The notes below the pieces were generated by a model, which had not been told where the DNA came from, did no database searches, and saw only the letters and a list, made by a program, of their open reading frames with translations. From Clostridiales bacterium (lineage in GTDB: Bacteria > Bacillota > Clostridia > Christensenellales > QALW01), in contig JAHAAN010000115.1 in NCBI GenBank assembly GCA_018376855.1, forward strand, positions 1 to 6,208: a stretch of 6,208 nt of DNA, written 5' to 3'. Shown here piece after piece: positions 5,668 to 6,208 of the stretch. Numbering within the stretch: position 1 is the stretch's first letter; each line of letters starts with the position of its first letter. The translations under genes were made by a program, and so were the position numbers.

Positions 5668-6208
5668 ATGATTAATCTCGGCATTATCGGTCTTGGTGGT
5701 ATCGCCCGTTTTCTGCACTGCCCTCAAGCTGTTCAAAGCGGTTATTTCCACCTTGCGGCGGCAGCTGATCTGTTCCCTGATAACGGCGCCGCCAAGGCTG
5801 CCGGCATCGAGGCTTATTATGACGATTACCGCAAGCTTTTGGCCGACCCCTCTATTGACGCAGTTATCATTACCTCGCCACACGATTTGCATACAGAGCA
5901 CTGCTGTGCAGCATTCCAAGCTGGAAAGCACGTTTTTGTGGAAAAGCCTATTGCCCGCAATCTTAAAGAAGCAAGCATAATTTTAGACGCCGCCGACAAA
6001 GCTGGCACCACACTGATGATAGGCTTCAACGAACGCTTTGCTCCCATTCATGCACACATTAAAAGCCTCATTGATGCCGGCACGCTCGGCTCTCTCCTAA
6101 CCGCACGGATCGACCATTACCAAAACTTTAATCCCGCACCAGACTCATGGTGGCGCAGCAAGGAACGTGTCGGCGGCGGATGCGTAATCGGCAGCGGCAT
6201 TCATCGTT
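5668..6208 (+). CDS. Gfo/Idh/MocA-family NAD(P)-dependent oxidoreductase, 3' end missing (partial)
   Basis: The first 180 residues of a family usually about 330-390 long are present; the right edge cuts the gene. These cytoplasmic enzymes oxidise or reduce sugars, inositols and related polyols using NAD(P). The N-terminal Rossmann fold has GIIGLGGIAR (5-14) and an acidic D34 at the end of the second strand, which favours NAD. The family signature EKP lies at 92-94 (catalytic K93). The start of the substrate domain shows GGGCVIGSGIHR (169-180), the usual region of the catalytic histidine (H179). AAGGAGG (5652-5658) begins on the last base of the cupin stop codon and lies 9 nt before the ATG at 5668, so the two genes form an operon. 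An ATG at 5663 is better spaced from a textbook view but ends after two codons. The substrate cannot be specified. Confidence 0.93.
   Translation, partial: MINLGIIGLGGIARFLHCPQAVQSGYFHLAAAADLFPDNGAAKAAGIEAYYDDYRKLLADPSIDAVIITSPHDLHTEHCCAAFQAGKHVFVEKPIARNLKEASIILDAADKAGTTLMIGFNERFAPIHAHIKSLIDAGTLGSLLTARIDHYQNFNPAPDSWWRSKERVGGGCVIGSGIHR

Overview
The window looks like chromosomal DNA from a member of the Clostridia or a close relative. This is inferred from near-consensus AAGGAGG-type ribosome binding sites, a TcdE/phage-type holin, and a core rsmA gene next to an AraC/cupin/Gfo-Idh carbohydrate locus. No rRNA or other taxonomic marker is present, so the placement is tentative. Base composition is uneven: roughly the first 1.87 kb is clearly more AT-rich than the rest.

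Region 1 (1-1907, minus strand) is a two-gene type II restriction-modification operon. A beta-class, SPPY-type DNA methyltransferase is followed, with a 4-base ATGA overlap, by a NotI-family endonuclease that runs off the left edge. A good sigma70-type promoter (1864-1892) argues that the methyltransferase starts at the ATG at 1821 and not at the upstream TTG. The promoter overlaps an imperfect hairpin (1878-1907) that resembles an insertion-sequence end. With the AT-rich composition, this suggests the operon was acquired.

Region 2 (1978-3208, minus strand) holds a small alpha/beta hydrolase with its own promoter and, upstream of it, a four-helix holin-like protein with no endolysin in view. 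Region 3 (3287-4348, plus strand) is rsmA/ksgA with a clear promoter and ribosome binding site. It is followed by a striking 80-nt, very GC-rich, perfectly paired cloverleaf of inverted repeats (4228-4307) and then a bidirectional intrinsic terminator (4319-4348) shared with the convergent araC-type gene.

Region 4 (4350-6208) is an AraC-family regulator (minus) divergent from a cupin gene and a Gfo/Idh/MocA-family oxidoreductase (plus, truncated by the right edge). The shared intergenic region has promoters in both directions and an 11-bp direct repeat that could be an operator. The likely reading is a regulator controlling a sugar or polyol catabolic operon. The items most worth following up are the cloverleaf element, the NotI-like restriction-modification system and its junction, and the direct repeats between araC and the cupin gene.
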